Part shown: one piece after another, positions 11,601-20,904 of the stretch
Position numbering within the stretch: position 1 is the first letter of the stretch
How the letters are laid out: each line of letters opens with the position of its first letter
Source: Heliocidaris tuberculata
Taxonomy: Eukaryota > Echinodermata > Echinoidea > Camarodonta > Echinometridae
NCBI GenBank assembly: GCA_025618425.1
Contig: CM046838.1
Coordinates: 6,843,655 to 6,907,654, forward strand
Direction of reading: 5' to 3'
DNA: 64,000 nt
Translations under genes and position numbers: made by a program
The notes under the pieces: generated by a model
Seen by the model: the letters and a program-made list of their open reading frames with translations, nothing else
Database searches by the model: none
What the model was told of the DNA's origin: nothing

Positions 11601-11884
11601 TTAGAGTTGGAGGTATTATCTCGCTTTGTGATGACAGGTTCAATCTGTCGTCGCACGAAATCTCTCCGATTTCTCCCTCCTCTACATGTGCGTTCCCGTG
11701 CAATGTTCAAATCTTGTAGACTGTTCCACAACACACCATCAATTCTATTTAATGGGTTACCCCTCAGAAAACTCTTTACTTCAAAAAGCTGTCTTTTATT
11801 ATACTTGATCCGATTCATGTTACATCTTTGTCGTAGTCGATGATGAACAGGATTAGTTCCCACCTCAATTGCCTGAATGTACAA
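8666..11884 (-). CDS. LINE A ORF2: APE endonuclease + reverse transcriptase (1072 aa)
   Basis: This polyprotein nicks DNA and copies its own RNA by target-primed reverse transcription. Residues 1-125 are basic and of unknown role. Residues about 127-350 form an APE-type endonuclease, with LWNARS, TETWL (catalytic Glu near 162), IVGDFN (274-277) and SDHS (339-342). Residues about 575-860 are the reverse transcriptase, with VVPRLKK, YRPISHLSFITKLTERV, LVLLDFSAAFDTVDH (703-717), GIPQGSVMGPL and the catalytic box MMYADD (795-800). The C-terminus (920-1072), including LDFCNSLLYGLP, ELHWLPIEKR and GDRAFEVAAPTLWNSLP, is the usual tail of CR1/L2 proteins. The frame has no stop or frameshift, so the copy may be young and possibly active. 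The start codon is not certain, as in-frame Met 23 or 95-100 bases of upstream sequence could also serve. Confidence 0.93.
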   Translation of the reverse strand: MYIQAIEVGTNPVHHRLRQRCNMNRIKYNKRQLFEVKSFLRGNPLNRIDGVLWNSLQDLNIARERTCRGGRNRRDFVRRQIEPVITKRDNTSNSKHEKSNDSKNASASSRSRIAVQTLNTRDAKSHVKFALWNARSMNARGRCTALCDYVISNHLDILAVTETWLTNTERDDHTLTQIKTTLPNYEFHHVPRLDTKGGGVGVLLRRNFEVTKNHSIQVESFEYIDLTVNSASVSAFRLVVIYRPPTSRKNRHSPGDFIKEFSVLMVTRQGLLIVGDFNLHVDVQTDSDSSRFLDTLEVFDLKNFVSCSTHKSGHTLDLIISRADHHLVSAVSSCSSLPSDHSTIECRLHVARPPPLRCRKSFRKLKDIDVEAFQQNISDSSLISNALGNSENLEALTVLYDRKLRRLLDQHAPLSDKEIILRPKAPWYTNALRNAKRERRKCERRMIKSGLAVHRMEYENQCRAYYKLLDSAKADYFLDKVSSCNQQSLFRVVKTLSSPASNLILPTHSCPRQLAESFANFFDQKIRRLRDELHQTVYQDLSVDIFDRCDVSMAQFDLVQEDEVYSIMRSTSNSYCHLDPIPTSLLKKSTTVLLPILTKIVNTSLQSATVPSTMKHSIVVPRLKKSALSTNDLASYRPISHLSFITKLTERVAAAQIKEYLSANELLPKVQSAYRAHHCVELALVKVQNDVLLALDHQKEAILVLLDFSAAFDTVDHRILLDRLASRYGFTGRVLHWLSSYISGRSHVVKVNDVISDTYMDKYGIPQGSVMGPLIYTLYSAPLYDVIAAHGLQAMMYADDTQLYIVFESRLRDESTIQLSACISDVRLWATHNMLKINDSKTEVIHFSSKFRTSEPSAVTVGEEVIDPVQNARNLGVILDKNLTMNDQIKNVCRSAIAAIRAIGRIRRYLTKSATQTLIQSYVVSRLDFCNSLLYGLPRNKINQLQTLQNAAARIISRTPRRHRTFHLLQELHWLPIEKRIIFKILLFTFKAQNNMSPAYISDMISPYIPARTLRSSDQHLLQVPRHSTQFYGDRAFEVAAPTLWNSLPLNIRQAPTRQTFKTLLKTYLFCS

Positions 11885-12072
11885 TAGGACAATGATGAGC
11901 AGGACCGAATGAAGAAGATATCATGCTTGTTCGCTTAATTGTTCCTACTCCAACTTTCAACAATAAAACCTAGTTTATCACATTTAAAAAAAAACAACAA
12001 AAACTAGTTTATGTCTACTAACTATCATTTAAAAAAAACAAACTTTTTTTAAAATTTGTTTTGTTTTGTTTG

Positions 12073-12096
12073 GGGGGGGGGGGGGGGGGGGGGGGT
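12073..12096. repeat. Poly-G run in the core of copy A
   Basis: About 23 consecutive G bases precede TTGCTCGCTCGCTACGCTCG. Copy B has a GTTT/GTTTT run at the equivalent place (27398-27460), so this site in the element core is expansion-prone. Confidence 0.8.
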
Positions 12097-13734
12097 TGCT
12101 CGCTCGCTACGCTCGCTGGCCGAAATGGAAGTACATGTACCACTAAAAGCACATTGAATACGACTGAATACTCGTACTCTTAATTGCAAAATATTGCCTT
12201 AGATTTCTTCTATGCATGAAGGCAGGTATTCCCATGTGCAATATCAACTCTCTATTGGACGTTTTGCATGGTCAACAATTAAGGGGGGGGGCGGGAAGGA
12301 AAACAAATATTCCAGCTGTTTGTCACACCCCCCCCCCCCTCCCTCACGCACTCTACAATTATGCAACTCGTTACAAAGCTACCACCCAATCGAGTATTAA
12401 AGGAAACTAGCATTGTGGTTTTAAAAAAATAGTATGTGGTATACAATCATGTTAAGATGGATGAGAAAGCAACCTAGATCACAATGTTAGGAAATTTATG
12501 CCTTTTTACCATCAAGAAATTTTGACTTTGAAACATTTATTCCATCAAAAACGCTATCATAATCACGGAGAGAATAATCAGATCTTCACACTTTTGAGAC
12601 ACTTGAAACAACACAATTTTTCCACGCTCATTTCATTGGCATTTTGGGAAGGAGCCACTGTGCCCCCTTTTTTTTGGAAGAAAAAAAAATTGGGCAAAGT
12701 TTTGCCAAATTTCGGCAAAAATTTCAATAAATTTGGGCAAAATCCTGTATTAAAATACCTGACACTAAGTAAAAATTGGGAAAATTAGTTGAAAAAGAAA
12801 GAAAATCATGTTTACACACGACATGATTTTCCGGAATTAATGCTTTTTTGTATGTTTCACTTTCTGTGTATTATTTCAGTAACTATTATTATTAAGAGGA
12901 ATCAAAAGACATATTTGTTGGTATTGTAATAACCTTAGATAGCTCTAAAGCGCATACAGCAGTTTTAATTGATTATGCGCTATACAAGTGACAGTTATAA
13001 TTATCATTTGGGGCCATAGATTCTGTCTGAATTTTACTCGCAGACCGTTGTAGATTGTTATTTTAAGTTCGCCTTTTTAGTAGGAAACACGGCAAGATAT
13101 TGGATTCATTATTCGTGAAAATACATAGGCCTACTTATACTCACTCAAACCCTTGGTTGTAACCCCCAAATTTCCAGAAGATCTTACTGTGGGAGAGCAA
13201 CCTTTTATACCCTTCCCAGTTGGTATTTGATATTGAATGTATCATAGAAATTCTCAGAACGTTACCTTAGAAAAAAAAATCACAGAATTTTCCGACCAAA
13301 TTTGATGGAAAATTCAACAGTACAATGCACCATGAAACACCGAGTTTAAACACCGAACTTTTAAAACAAAAATGTAATACCAGGGGAAATCTCCCCCCTC
13401 CCCCCCCCCCCCCTTCCGTGCTCATGAGTATAGATACATTTAACTCACGTGGTGAGGTGAATTTTAACATTACAATGCACCAAAATCCTTCTATTGATAA
13501 CCAGATTTCCAAAAAGTTCTTACCGTGGGAGGTAGATACCCCTCCTCTGGATACTCATTATATCCTTACTGATTGTTGGTCACCCCCCCCCCCCCCCTCC
13601 ACTTCCTCCCTTGGCCGAAATCAGTTTAAATGCCATAGAGTACCTGGGAGTTGTAACTGTTTGGGGGATAGTTGACCTACATGCCATGGGTGAGAGTATG
13701 TTGGTTGTTGTCCAATTAATAATTACCCTAAGTC

Positions 13735-14373
13735 GTTCACGTCCGGGGGTAGTTATTTGGGTGGTGTAAACCTTAGGTGGTATTTGTCAAGAAGATGTCC
13801 TAAAGAGTGGTTGCCCAAAGGGTTAGTTGTCTGGGGGTAGTTGTTCGGGGGGGGGGGTACTTGTTCTAGAGGGTGGTTGTTCTAGGGGATACTTGTCTGG
13901 GGGTAGTTGTCCCAGGGGGTGGTTGTCCTAGAGGGTGGTTGTCCTAGAGAGTAGTTTTCCGGGGGGTAGTTGTCGGGGGGTAGTTGTCCTAGAGTGTAGT
14001 TGTCCGGGGGGTAGTTGTCTGGGGGGTAGTTGTCCGAGGGGTAGTTGTCCTAGAGGGTAGTTGTCTGGGGGTAGTTGTCGGGGGTAGTTGTCCGGGGGTA
14101 GTTGTCCTAGAGGGTGGTTGTCCTAGGGGGTAGTTGTCTGGGGGTTAGTTGTCCGGGGGGTAGTCGTTCTAGAGGGTGGTTGTCCTAGGGGATAGTTAGT
14201 CGGGGGGTAATCATCCTAGAGAGTAATTGTCCGGGGGGGGGGGGGGGGGTAGTCGTCCTAGAGGGTGGTTGCCCTAGGGGGTAGTTGTCCTAGGGGGTAG
14301 TTGTCCTAGAGGGTGGTTATCCTAGGGGTGGTTATCCGGGGGTGGTTGTCCAGGGGGTAGGTGTCCTAGAACC
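13735..14373. repeat. Right-arm minisatellite of copy A
   Basis: Tandem GGGGGTAGTTGTCC units (with TAGAGGGTGGTTGTCC variants) are the reverse complement of the left arm. The array ends GGGGGTAGGTGTCC at the outer edge. Confidence 0.9.
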
Positions 14374-16194
14374 GAAAATGACTTTATACATTTGTATCAC
14401 TCATTATTTTGTCTATCTCGTACAATAAAAAGTTAGTCATTGTATTGGAAGCTTCCGGAGGATGCAACAAGAGCAGCAGTTTGAAATCGCATCTGCATTG
14501 GAAACCACATTACGTCTAGCCTGCCTTGCATAAAATGTATACATGTAAGTTTTTCTTGATACTAGATTGAAATAAATACCCCTTTCTTCTCTTACCAACC
14601 TTTATAGAACGAAAATAATGCAATAAAATAGATTTAGAAAGTTTTCCTCTCTTTCCTTCTTTTTCGTCGGATATTTAGACAAATACGATAGAAAATGCTG
14701 TAATTCGAATGCCAGGTTAATTCATCGAGCAAACTGGCTCAATTCAATGGTATCTGCTCCATTTCAAGAAAGATCTCCAATCTGTAGTCACAAACAAACT
14801 TGTTCTAAAAAGGTCTTCTGCTACGTAGTTATTACATTGTGCTTTCTTTCACCTACCATTTCTAAAGCACCAGAGGGAGAGTTTGGCGGAATATTTGTAA
14901 ACAAAGGCCGAAGACCCGTTATTTCCCCTTTTTATACCCTCTTCCGCATCTGATTTCGTTTTTAAAGCGTTGTTCCCAACATTTAATTTGAAGCAATAGA
15001 ATAGTTCACATTAATTTGGCGTTTTGAAACATCACACCATCTCCACAAGCATACAGTCGTTTATTGAGCAGGGGGGGGGGGGTGGGGAGATGGAGGCTGC
15101 AATACAAAAATTATGAACAATTGTTTTCTTTCTTGATAACATGTTTGCCTAATGAAACTATTTCAGAGTTTGGCTTGGGAAAGTCCACAGGAGTGGATGC
15201 CTACTAAATTTTAAGTTTGGTAGAAGCCTAAACTACATGTTATAATACCCCCAACCAATAAAAGTGTTCTGTATTTCTGAGTCATTATTGAATGTTCATC
15301 AATATAATTTTGTCGTAGAAGTAAATTGTCATAATTTATTATTAACATAATATATATTTGCATTGTACATACATGTATACATCGGGATTAGGTCATATAT
15401 TCAACATCATTGTCGGCTTAGTCAGAATGAGTTTTCATTATGGGTACAAGTCATTTAGAAGTCAAACATTAACAAAGGACATCGGCAATCTCGTTGAAGT
15501 AGAACACCATCACTAGATAAATATTTGCATTTCTAAGGTTACATTTTTTCACCTATATGTATGTCTTGAGAATTGTTAAGTTCTAAACGAAGGAAAATAT
15601 TTTAGAAATGGATGTCAACAAAAATTAATGCATCTGGACAATCTATTTCGAAATGTAATATAAACATAATTTATGGTGCAAATACGCACACACATACACA
15701 CTCAGTGTGCGTATACAATTTCTTTTCTTTTTTTGGGGGGGGGGGAAGAGGCTTGGATAAAAGACTAAATATTATTTAGCATATGTACTAAAAACTGTTT
15801 AAGCATATGTTCACATGTATGGACTTTTCTTACATTGCAACTAAAATTCAGCATGGTCTGTGATTAGCATAGGAATACAACTTTTATCTTGACCACCATG
15901 ATCACAGGATGGTTTTCGCAGAGCGTGACCTGAATGATCGCCATGCCAAGTTTGACAGCAGTACATTTAGCAAAATCATCGGTTATTTAATTGTTGTTCC
16001 CAGAATGGTAGAAGATATAGTTCATTCATTGTTCATGCTTTTGCATCATTAAAGAGACTGGCTGGAAACTATTTGGAAAGGTTGTTATGAATAACATAAA
16101 AAACTACAACAAAATTAGGCCCGGGCCTTTTACACAATAACATTTATAGATCAACATGATCAAGGGGTGTATTTACTACAACAATTTATGCACC

Positions 16195-16332
16195 ATTATT
16201 GGACTACATGAATTCCAAATACTAAATTATCCCTCGTGCAGGTCTATTTCACCTCGGCCAGCGGCCTCGGTGAAACAAAACTGCGCTCGGGATAACTTCG
16301 TATTTGTCGTGCACATAATCCAGTAAAGTGCA
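16195..16332. mobile_element. Hairpin element (TTATCCC...GGGATAA)
   Basis: The sequence folds back on itself. AATTATCCCTCGTGCAGG pairs imperfectly with CTGCGCTCGGGATAACTT, the centre TTTCACCTCGGCCAGCGGCC is followed by TCGGTGAAAC, and the flanks TTGGACTACATGAATTCCAA and GTGCACATAATCCAGTAA also pair partly. No coding potential was seen. Confidence 0.5.
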
Positions 16333-16498
16333 TGATAGACCATGCACTATTTATATAATATGAGATTGCACACAGTCACGTTAACATGAAAATATGTTCC
16401 AAAATTTCAAACTATCTCTATATGTAATGCTTGTATAATCAATGAAAGGGTATTTCAAGAGCAATCTTTTTATGCGACATTACTACTATGGTACTGTT

Positions 16499-16759
16499 CA
16501 GGGGCGGCGCTACAGGGGGGGGGGCAGAGGGGGCGACCGCCCCCCCTATGATTTTTCAAGTAGTGAAAAAAGAAAGAAAAAAAGAAGAAAAAAGAAGAAA
16601 AGGAGGAAGAAAAGGGAAGAAAAGGGAAGAAAGAAGAAAGAAAAAGAGAGGTCTTAAACATATAACTCTATATTACCCTGTTATTTAATGGAGAAAAAAT
16701 ATGACGTCATCTTTAGGTCGTCTTGCCCCTCCTATCAAAATAGCCTGGCGCCGCCCCTG
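16499..16759. mobile_element. hAT-type MITE, copy 1, with 8-bp target duplication
   Basis: The termini CAGGGGCGGCGCTAC (left) and CCTGGCGCCGCCCCTG (right) are inverted, and the insertion is flanked by the perfect 8-bp duplication GTACTGTT (16491-16498 and 16760-16767). An 8-bp duplication with CAGGGGCGG-type ends is typical of the hAT superfamily. The interior is a purine-rich AAGAAGAAAAG tract and has no coding potential. A second copy lies at 35272-35527. Confidence 0.92.
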
Positions 16760-17029
16760 GTACTGTTTCATATCGTTCCATACCTTCTATATCGTTGCTG
16801 TTTATAGGAACAAGGGTCAAGATACAAACACTGATAATATAAGTGAATCACATTGTTAAGCTATCTAAAATCACAAAAATTACAAATTTGTTGATGCTGA
16901 AGAAATAGTTGGCGAAGTGCAGGCTGTTTCCGCTCAGGCTATTCAACGACTCATAATTGATATTCATGTCCAAAAGAAGAAACGCCTATAGTGTGATATA
17001 GATTTAAGAAAAAAAAATGTTCTGATTGA

Positions 17030-18010
17030 CAGAACTCACTTATGGCTGAAATGTTGAGGCTGGGTGTGAATGGCATTTTTTGTTGGCTATCATTAACAAC
17101 ATTTACAGATATGCAAAGTCATCGTTGCAGTTTAAATGCCTGGAAAATGTTCAGATTTCCTTTTAAGTGCAATATAGGTGTACGTTAGGGAGAGAATATT
17201 TTCCCCTTGTTATTTGCTATGTATTTCAATGATTTTCAAAAACATTCTTTGAGGGACTTAGTTCCTGAGTAAATGATGTACATATTTGTTAAGATGCTAA
17301 ATAAGTGGAAACATTTTAAAAACTATATTGTCTCCCAGCAGCGAGGCCATCTCGTCGGCATCTCAGGAACAGTGAAAAACTGATAGAAATCAGATGTAGA
17401 ACAGAACGCTACCGGAAAAGTGACATATCCTACATTGGTTAAGGATATTTAAAGGGAAGCGGCAGATATGTTCAGATATTTTCTTATTACTCAGGTGCAT
17501 GCATAAAGACACAGAGTCGCCATTCACATCACTTTGGTTTCAATCTGTTAAATATAATTTTCATTACGCAGGCTAAACTGAGACTATCTGACATATTCCA
17601 ACAGGATTGGAAATCATTAATGTGGTCTAACCTATATCTGTACAAATTACAGGATGTTTAAAAATTACCTCGAGAATGAAACATTCTTCTTAGTCCCAAG
17701 CCAAAGAGATATTATTACTCTCAGCAAATTTTGTTGTAGATCGGATACATTACTGGTAAATAAGTGTATATTTTGAATCAAGTTTGTTGGAGAAATGCAA
17801 TGTTCACTCTGCGTATCTTCAATTGTAGGCAATAAGTTTCACTATATCTTCGAATGTTATTTTTTCAGAGGGAAATGTGTATTCATTTATCAACAAAATA
17901 TATAAAAAGTAGACAAAGTGGGTTACAAATATACCAATTATTTAATTCTGCTACCAGCTTAAGAAAATAGCAAAATTTGCCAAAGCTATTACGATGCAAT
18001 TTACTCAGAC
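17030..18010 (+). pseudogene. Decayed LINE reverse transcriptase and C-terminal domain
   Basis: The plus-strand translation is broken by stops and frameshifts but keeps family motifs. Around 17157-17240 it reads FPFKCNIGVR, stop, GENIFPLLFAMYFNDF, which corresponds to the RT motif GVRQGENLSPxLFAxxLNDL. Around 17650-17900 it reads FKNYLENETFFLVPSQRDII then TLSKFCCRSDTLLVNKC, later frames giving CSLCV...HYIFEC. This is the usual C-terminal region with a Cys/His cluster in LINEs of this group. It is an old, inactive copy. The subfamily is not determined. Confidence 0.65.
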
Positions 18011-18186
18011 ATCAAGATAAAAAAAAGTGGAAAACGCCTTTGATACAGAAAGTAAGAGATACAGAACTGCATGTACTCTTCGTCTTGTAAATGTTTCATT
18101 TGTTTTAGTCATATTTATAGTTATACTACAAATATAATATTCATGTAAAATTTTTATATACATGTACAACGTTTTGCATGTTTCAG

Positions 18187-18460
18187 TCTCAGTTTCAGTT
18201 TCAGTTTCAGTTTTATTTTCATTTCCAACAGAACAGTGATTTTAACAAGAAATCAAATATACAATTCAATATTCAATAACAAAATACATTTTACATGGTT
18301 TAAAGTTATAAAATAGAAAGTATACATAAACATCCAGTATAATATTTTTTGTTGTTGTTGTTGTTTTTAAGTTAAACCTGTGGAAATGGAGGGATCCACT
18401 GAAAAGCAGAGCTTGTAGAATGTGGATCCCTCGAAATAATGACAAACGTAATTTTTTTTA
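18187..18460 (-). repeat. LINE-like 3' end with TTTCAG repeats
   Basis: A run of CAGTTT hexamers (18187-18216) is followed by TATTTTCATTTCCAACAG, the reverse complement of a LINE-like 3' end with a hexamer tail. Upstream on the minus strand is an inverted repeat, GAGGGATCCAC (about 18390) and GTGGATCCCTC (about 18421). It may extend to about 19050. Confidence 0.4.
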
Positions 18461-20095
18461 ACATGTAAATATATTGACCAGAAAAAAATATGAATATACA
18501 TAGATTACCAAAAAGTGGCAGAATAATAATACAATGATAAATCCGTAATTTGAAAACTTGTTACGACACGTATATAGTATGGTAAACATAATAAAAAGAA
18601 TTATAAGACAACATAAAATAAAGCAAGGGAAGAGAGAAATACAAAGATATTAAATGTTGCTGCATATGTGAAGAGTAAAGAAAAAGAGAGGAGAGGTGGA
18701 TAGGAGAAGAAAGGAGAGAGAGAGAGAGAGCGAGCACACGATGTGCATACTACAGGGGTAGTGACCATAATAAGTTACATATAGCTGTATAGAGCGTAAA
18801 GAAAGACGTGACGGGAAGGATAAATGCATTAAAAAGGCGAGACATGATTTGACAATGCACTGATATTAATTTGTATTGTAAGAAAGTATGAGAAACAATT
18901 TCAATTTCCTTTTAAATGAATTAAGTGAGGGGCAAGTTGAATGTCATTATGAAGTGGGAAACGTTCCTCAGAAGTTTTTAGGGGGCAGTCCATCCTTCCG
19001 GATTGGTACTCTCATACCACCAGTGGGGGGGGGGGGGGCGATAGAGTCAATAAATCTAATCTTATCTTATCCATATAAGAATAAAATGAACGAGTGACTC
19101 CAATCGGGTAACAAGGTAATCCTGACTTCTGCCTTACTTGCCTTTTCAAACTGTCATGGATGTCACTTCACAATTATTATGGACCCGCACCGGAAAGTAT
19201 CTTTCACCCGGCCTCGCAAACGGGACGACGTTCCATGGCCGTAAAACCTAGGATTCTTGGGATTGGAGCGAATCCCCCCCCCCCCCCCATACCCTTAAAA
19301 AAAATAGTATTGATTCACGTGCATAACAAGACATTGTAAAAATGTGAATAGCACAAGATGTATGCTACAGAATATTGATTTAATATTTAGATTTTGTTAC
19401 AAAAACAATTCATTTACATACGTAATTTTACTTTATCCCCCTTCCATGTTCTTTTTAAAGATCTGGCCCATTTAAGTGAAGTTGTAATCGATTCGCACTT
19501 TTCAGTTCTTTTCAAGACGAAACCTGGTTTCCTTTGACATTGATGATTTTTTAAAAGGTGCCAGAATCTTTACATAAATCCTTCAAAGAAAAGTTTTAGG
19601 GACAGTTTTGCGTTAAAAAAAAAAGATCTCTTTTTTTATTGTTGTCATCTTCGATTAACTATAAAAGTCAATTCTTGCCTGGAAAAATAACAGAAAATGG
19701 GAATTTCCCTCTGTTTCACCATGTCCGATATCCTGCTCATAATTGCCTACATATGTTCCACTTCAAAGTGAAAGTTCAGTCAAATCCATTATATGCAAAT
19801 TAGAGGCGTAGCGAGAGTCAATCATTAGGCATGTTCGGGGGGTCTGAAGCGCAAGGAAAGCTAAAACATACCAAGCGGAAAGATGAGTCTCTTTTTAACA
19901 TTGTTCTCTTCCTCCCATTCCATTCTGTGTTGCCTTCATTGCTTGACATTCTATGATGAATGAGCTCATTACCTCAATGCTACACCATGCCAATTTTTTT
20001 TAATATAATTAGAGAATGTTGAAATTGTGCTATAGATTTGATGTAGATAATTATAAAGGCAAATGGGTTGGCCGGAATGCTGAATTGTTGAATAA

Positions 20096-20535
20096 ATTAT
20101 TGTACAACTTTAAACAACTTAATTTAAACAACCTAGATGTTTTAAACAATTTTTTTTTAAACAACTCTTCAAAATTTTTAAACAACGCTGTTAAAGCCGG
20201 TCACTCTAACAACTATTGTTTAAAATGTTAAACAACTAAGGTTGTTTAAGCTTTAAACAACCTGTTGTTTAAAATTTTAAACAATTTTTTTAAACAACGG
20301 CTTTTATAGGTTGTTTGAATTAAGTTGTTTAAACACACACAGTTGTTTAAAACATTTTTTTTCACAACTATTGTTTAAAATATTTGTTGTTTAAAAAAGA
20401 TTATTTAAAACATCTAGGTTGTTGAAAACTTTTTGCACAACTGTTGTTTAAAAAATACATTCAAAGTTGTTGCTCAAAATAATTGTTTCAAACATTACAG
20501 GGCCAACAGATATGTTTAAACATGCATGGTTGTTT
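20096..20535. repeat. Large imperfect palindrome of TTTAAACAAC words
   Basis: The left half is rich in TTTAAACAAC and the right half in GTTGTTTAAA, with about 20 copies altogether. Long matching blocks exist. Left AACAACCTAGATGTTTTAAA (about 20128) pairs with right TTTAAAACATCTAGGTTGTT (about 20403). Left AACAACTTAATTTAAACAAC pairs with GTTGTTTGAATTAAGTTGTT (about 20308). The whole could form a ~430-base stem-loop. Confidence 0.75.
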
Positions 20536-20904
20536 AAGGCTGTTGTGCACAAGTAAGTTCCAAATGCCAGAGCTGATTGATACGTTCAGAGGTAAGCATT
20601 TAGACTAAATACAGTCAACCTCGCTTAAGTCGACGTCGCATGTGTCGAATAGTCGCTTAAGTCGAAAAAAGTCCCAATTTATCCTCATAGACTTACGTGT
20701 GTTAATTCTGTGTATAAGTCGATGTTTGTAAGTCGATTAATCGCTTATGTCGATCAAATTCTCAGAACAGTTCAAAGAAAAACATTCAATTTACACCGCA
20801 CAAGTCGAATGTTGTAACCAAGCACTGTCAAAAGCATCACAAACACCGATCGATTTTATTTATCGACTCCAAACTTGCTGGCGCGGCCTTGTAGAGCCCA
20901 CAAA

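Larger units (their letters stand above)
8187..11920 (-). mobile_element. LINE A, CR1/L2-type retrotransposon, apparently full ORF2
   Basis: On the minus strand the element begins near 11920, carries one long reading frame (11884-8666) and ends at 8187 in an ATT microsatellite. The 3' end motif, TAAAGCGCATAGAGAG ... ATGCGCTGTATAAATCCATC followed by (ATT)n, is typical of CR1/L2 LINEs and SINEs that share their tails. The 3' UTR has an expanded (TA)n/(CA)n tract at 8461-8610. Comparison with copy B at 27270-27310 gives the insertion point between TGTTTGTTTT and TCATGCTTG. There the three bases CGC of the empty site are missing and no target duplication is visible. No ORF1 was found upstream. 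Confidence 0.85.
7396..14373. mobile_element. TU-like foldback element, copy A (contains a LINE)
   Basis: The left arm (7398 to about 8027) is a tandem array of ~15-bp units of the type GGACAACTACCCCCC. The right arm (about 13735-14373) is the same array in reverse complement. The outer ends are inverted: GGACACCTACCCCCTGGACA at the left, its complement at the right. The element is flanked by an imperfect direct repeat, GAAAATAAC (7387-7395) and GAAAATGAC (14374-14382). The core is non-coding, apart from the inserted LINE at 8187-11920, and is colinear with copy B at 26410-29810. Without the LINE the element is about 3.2 kb. The architecture (long arms of 15-bp repeats) resembles the TU foldback transposons I recall from sea urchin. 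It carries no transposase and is presumably mobilised in trans. Confidence 0.85.

Noticed and set aside
8953..11843. Plus-strand frames opposite LINE A (for example 9057-9350 and 11547-11843)
   Set aside because: They are antisense shadows of the long ORF2, with no domain of their own.
7398..14373. CRISPR-like appearance of regularly spaced short repeats
   Set aside because: The units are contiguous and variable with no unique spacers, the DNA is eukaryotic and no cas genes exist. It is a minisatellite in foldback arms.
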